A stretch of DNA of 64,000 nt from Pseudomonas migulae NBRC 103157 (GTDB lineage Bacteria; Pseudomonadota; Gammaproteobacteria; Pseudomonadales; Pseudomonadaceae). Below, one piece after another: positions 61,444-64,000 of the stretch. The stretch lies in NCBI RefSeq assembly GCF_002091715.1, contig NZ_BDAG01000022.1, positions 44,012 through 108,011 on the forward strand, written 5' to 3'. The stretch's first letter is position 1; the number at the start of each line of letters is the position of its first letter. Made by a program: the position numbers and the translations under genes. Below the pieces are notes generated by a model. It made no database searches. It was not told where the DNA came from and was given only the letters and a program-made list of their open reading frames with translations.

Positions 61444-62100
61444 TCACCAACTACCGTAAGGAATGCCGTACTTGGCGACGTAGCTTTTGGACTTCTCGGG
61501 TTGCGGATAGTAGTTACCGTTAGATTTTCCAAGGTGCGGCCCCAAAGGTTCGATCTCCGCTTGAGCCCGGGCAACTTTGATCGATTTCATGCAGTTGTCC
61601 AATACCCACACCTGCACGATGCCGCCAGGCGCAAGTCCGAGATAAACCTTGGCTCTGTAATTGGCAGTTTCCGCAGGTCGGTTGGGGCAGCGCTCATTCA
61701 CTGAGGCGTGCAAAATCTGCCGGGCTTCTTCAGGAATTTCGACCCACGCACGATATGTTTGCGGCTCGACTACTGACTGCCAGCGAACATAAATCCGCTT
61801 GGGTAAATCCGCACCGACCACGCCACGGGAGCTACTGCTAATTTTTTCACTCCAGCCGCGAGCAAACTCAGCGTCACCTGCGGGCTCATCACTTGCTGCT
61901 GTACCGCCGCCGGTACGGCGAAACAGCTTCCCGTTTATGTCCTCAACGGCAGTATCTTCCACCCAGACTTTCATGTAGGTGGGTTCAACAAAACTGAGGC
62001 TCCACCATGGATTTTTCGGGTCATTTTTGCCTGATCGTGGTTCTGCTGCCTGGCAACCTGAGACCACCAACGCGACCAGCAAAAAATAGTATGCACGCAT
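61444..62100 (-). CDS. DUF2931 lipoprotein, copy 1 (putative effector immunity)
   Basis: 218 residues; MRAYYFLLVALVVSGCQAAE is a signal with good lipobox VSGC, so it should sit in the periplasm anchored to a membrane. DUF2931 motifs are WWSLSFVEPTYMKVWVEDTA and VGADLPKRIYVRWQSVVEPQ. The ATG shares one base with the stop of the lipase gene (TGATG), implying translational coupling, which suits an effector-immunity pair. GGAG is eight bases upstream within the lipase gene. Confidence 0.87.
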   Translation of the reverse strand: MRAYYFLLVALVVSGCQAAEPRSGKNDPKNPWWSLSFVEPTYMKVWVEDTAVEDINGKLFRRTGGGTAASDEPAGDAEFARGWSEKISSSSRGVVGADLPKRIYVRWQSVVEPQTYRAWVEIPEEARQILHASVNERCPNRPAETANYRAKVYLGLAPGGIVQVWVLDNCMKSIKVARAQAEIEPLGPHLGKSNGNYYPQPEKSKSYVAKYGIPYGSW

Positions 62101-63650
62101 CAAAATGTTCTCCACACGGAATCTGCCACGTGAGGATGACGCACTCGCATACCGTCGTCAGTCGGTGCATTGGTATATCGGAGGGTTATGCCCTGTTCAC
62201 GACTTGCACCGATCGGGTTGTTCCAGTTGGCGGACATGTGCACGTATTTCAACCTCAACAACTGTTCTTCGGCAGGTTCTGGTTTGTACTCACCAGCGAG
62301 CACTCTGTCACAAAATGGCTGAAGTTCAGAGGGCACACTGTAAGCCGGATCACTCTCGTCAATAACCTCAAACTGCACGCCTTTCTCCTTGGCCAATTTA
62401 TGCATCAAGCGCAGGTAAACCACAGCCAATTTCCCACTGACTGATCGTTTTAGTTGTAAACCTGCATACACCCGAAGTTTTTTCGGCCCTGTTTTATCCT
62501 GTTCCCAATCAGGCGCCATACTTGGCGTCGGCGTCACAATGTCCAACATTGATTCAGGCCATCCATCAGCCACCATGTTTGCTTTTTGCTTCTGGGTATC
62601 CAAGTAGATGGAAGTGGTCTGGATATTCGTACCCTGCGGAACTGTTAGTGCCTGCATTGGGTTAACCAGCACACACTCCTCGACGACTTCGCGGTAGCCA
62701 CCTCCAAGATCGGAGTGCACACCGGGCAATGATATTTCCCGGTGAGCCGGCACAACTGTACTCAATGCGAAATTCGCACGGCGCTCGTCACGTGCGACAA
62801 GCTGGACAACATCGGAAACGAATCGACGATCTAAATAGAGTTTGATCCCAGGAGCGACCGCACTTTGGATATTTCCGAGATTTGTCACGCCGGCCACGGA
62901 AGGTACGGTATCGAACAAGCCGACAAAGCCCATGATGACATCGCTGTTGAACTGGTTGCCGAAGCTGGAACTAAATCCCTTAGGGTTGCGGCGGAGCACT
63001 TCCCCTAGAGGACCCTGCTTGCAACGCACTATCTCGTTCGCAAAATGCCGGGCCGCTGCGGCACCCCGACTGAAGCCAAACGTATCGAAGGTCAGTGAAG
63101 TGATTTCACAACCGGGACTCCTATCAATCAGCTCTTTTATCGAATCGTTCAGGTCGGAAAACGCCTGCTGAACTTTGGCCGCGACACCGGTATCACCACG
63201 GCCGGTGGCGGCATTAAGCAATTTGTCTTCTGCGCCTCCGGCCGTACCAATTCCATCAATGTAGAGGCTGCGAAGAGAGAGTCTTACGGAGCCTTCGCCC
63301 TCGACATCTTTAGCTGATGGATAGAGATCAAACAGCTTGGAAACATTACTCACATCATTCCCATAACTCCCCTCCGGATCCGCCATATACGGCTTGCAGC
63401 TCGCATCGACGTCTTCCGGGCGAATCGGGTGATGGGCGCCACACAGTAATCCTGACGCAGAGTTGCCCGCATTGTTCAGCGTCCCATCGAAGAACACGCC
63501 AATGCGCAACGCGACTCGGACTTTCTCCTTCGCAGCCGCCGGTGCCTTGCCGTATTTCTCATACTCGGCCCAGCGCTTGGCGTGGATGTCGACGGGTTTG
63601 GCTTCGTCGTAGCGGACGTTTTTCGGGGGGTTGGGGACGTATCCACTCAT
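62100..63650 (-). CDS. DUF2235 (Tle1-type) phospholipase effector, type VI secretion
   Basis: 516 residues. The N-terminal IGVFFDGTLNNAGN is the DUF2235 start; the lipase nucleophile is in FDTFGFSRGAAAARHFANE (GxSxG, Ser about residue 210). VGLFDTVPSVAGV and LPGVHSDLGGGYRE supply the expected Asp and His. Tle proteins are T6SS-delivered phospholipases that damage rival membranes. No VgrG, PAAR or chaperone gene is in the window, so the delivery partner is unknown. ATG 63650 overlaps the upstream small ORF stop (ATGA). Confidence 0.87.
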   Translation of the reverse strand: MSGYVPNPPKNVRYDEAKPVDIHAKRWAEYEKYGKAPAAAKEKVRVALRIGVFFDGTLNNAGNSASGLLCGAHHPIRPEDVDASCKPYMADPEGSYGNDVSNVSKLFDLYPSAKDVEGEGSVRLSLRSLYIDGIGTAGGAEDKLLNAATGRGDTGVAAKVQQAFSDLNDSIKELIDRSPGCEITSLTFDTFGFSRGAAAARHFANEIVRCKQGPLGEVLRRNPKGFSSSFGNQFNSDVIMGFVGLFDTVPSVAGVTNLGNIQSAVAPGIKLYLDRRFVSDVVQLVARDERRANFALSTVVPAHREISLPGVHSDLGGGYREVVEECVLVNPMQALTVPQGTNIQTTSIYLDTQKQKANMVADGWPESMLDIVTPTPSMAPDWEQDKTGPKKLRVYAGLQLKRSVSGKLAVVYLRLMHKLAKEKGVQFEVIDESDPAYSVPSELQPFCDRVLAGEYKPEPAEEQLLRLKYVHMSANWNNPIGASREQGITLRYTNAPTDDGMRVRHPHVADSVWRTF

Positions 63651-63787
63651 TCCTTGATCACCTGCTCCTTGGTGCAACGGGCGCTGAGGGTGCCACCGTG
63701 GATCCAATCAAGCAACGCGTAGCCAGATGCCATCACTCGGACAACATGGACCTTCATCCATGTATTGCTTTCGTCAATGGTCACCAT
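63647..63787 (-). CDS. 46-residue ORF coupled to the lipase effector gene
   Basis: 46 residues (MVTIDESNTWMKVHVVRVMA ... GGTLSARCTKEQVIKE), slightly basic, with no signal peptide. Its stop overlaps the lipase start as ATGA, a typical coupling arrangement, and there is only a short spacer to the divergent gene at 63869. It could be a small chaperone or adaptor, a leader peptide, or a degenerate end of a lost gene. The ribosome binding site is weak. Nothing in the sequence identifies a family. Confidence 0.5.
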   Translation of the reverse strand: MVTIDESNTWMKVHVVRVMASGYALLDWIHGGTLSARCTKEQVIKE

Positions 63788-63868
63788 TAATTCAATGAAG
63801 TTCTCTTAAAAATTCCGCGGCGTAACATCGCCTCCATACCAAACAACTACACCCCGGAGCACACACTC

Positions 63869-64000
63869 ATGAAACGCCAACTCTTCCTCAGCATCGCTTT
63901 CTCGGTTTTTGCAGTTAACGCTTTTGCCGCTTCTTCTGCTCACCCGGTTGTCGCTGAGGGCGGCTCGGATCGTCTGATTGAAAGCCGTGTGGCTGAGGGC
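63869..64000 (+). CDS. GGSDR-repeat secreted protein, 5' part
   Basis: The first 44 codons are in the window: signal peptide MKRQLFLSIAFSVFAVNAFA, then VVAEGGSDRLIESRVAEG, with the repeat unit VAEGGSDR beginning again at the window edge. It is related to the peptide at 45799-46011. GGAG lies about nine bases upstream of ATG 63869. It is divergent from the lipase operon. Confidence 0.85.
   Translation, partial: MKRQLFLSIAFSVFAVNAFAASSAHPVVAEGGSDRLIESRVAEG

Overview
The window is a stretch of a Pseudomonas chromosome, most likely of the P. fluorescens group. The evidence is the gene content (XylR-XylAFGH xylose locus, Pseudomonas-type REP/REPIN sequences, GGSDR-repeat secreted peptides, a Tle/DUF2931 effector operon), moderately high GC and purine-rich ribosome binding sites. 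No rRNA, tRNA, complete insertion sequence or CRISPR array was seen.

1-11.5 kb is a pentose catabolic block. Three tightly spaced genes encode an IlvD/Edd-type pentonate dehydratase, a fumarylacetoacetase-fold 2-keto-3-deoxypentonate dehydratase and an alpha-ketoglutarate semialdehyde dehydrogenase, which together are the lower Weimberg route to 2-oxoglutarate. Next to them is the isomerase-type locus: xylR divergent from xylA, then the ABC importer xylFGH. No xylulokinase, pentose dehydrogenase or lactonase is in the window.

11.5-20 kb is an accessory region rich in decayed genes. Intact genes are a luciferase-like monooxygenase, an ABM-type monooxygenase, an AT-rich LtrA-family membrane protein, a DsbA-like thioredoxin, a peroxiredoxin, a glyoxalase and a LysR regulator. 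Between them lie fragments of a Rossmann protein, a second DsbA-like gene, a FAD-dependent oxidase, a molybdopterin dehydrogenase (ending in ten GTG repeats) and a short-chain dehydrogenase.

20-36 kb holds small regulator/effector units: a PRISE-type reductase, a GlxA-type regulator divergent from a TDT/SLAC1 channel, an SMR exporter, small envelope proteins (including a 43-residue YHYH protein), a possible structured RNA, a DUF1704 metalloprotein, and a cation block (TrkH, Na+/H+ antiporter, K+ channel). An AraC-GyrI regulator, a GNAT enzyme, a LysR/NmrA pair and an integrase remnant follow.

36-54 kb carries a large GAF-GAF-GGDEF-EAL protein, a secreted epoxide hydrolase, acetyltransferase, LysE exporter and P-loop kinase, three AraC/SDR/Atu4866 units, a divergent LysR-azoreductase pair, a DJ-1 protein and a NYN-LOTUS protein. 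Degenerate copies of one interspersed repeat with the core CGGCCAAAAGCGG sit in many intergenic gaps from 11.6 to 54.2 kb and were not noticed outside that span.

54-64 kb holds a methyltransferase gene interrupted by TGA at a Cys codon, a TetR regulator with a perfect palindromic operator, a REPIN, several small enzymes, an Xre/RES toxin-antitoxin pair with a 38-bp dyad, and a minus-strand operon of a 46-codon ORF, a DUF2235 (Tle-type) lipase and two duplicated DUF2931 lipoproteins, read as an orphan type VI effector-immunity unit.
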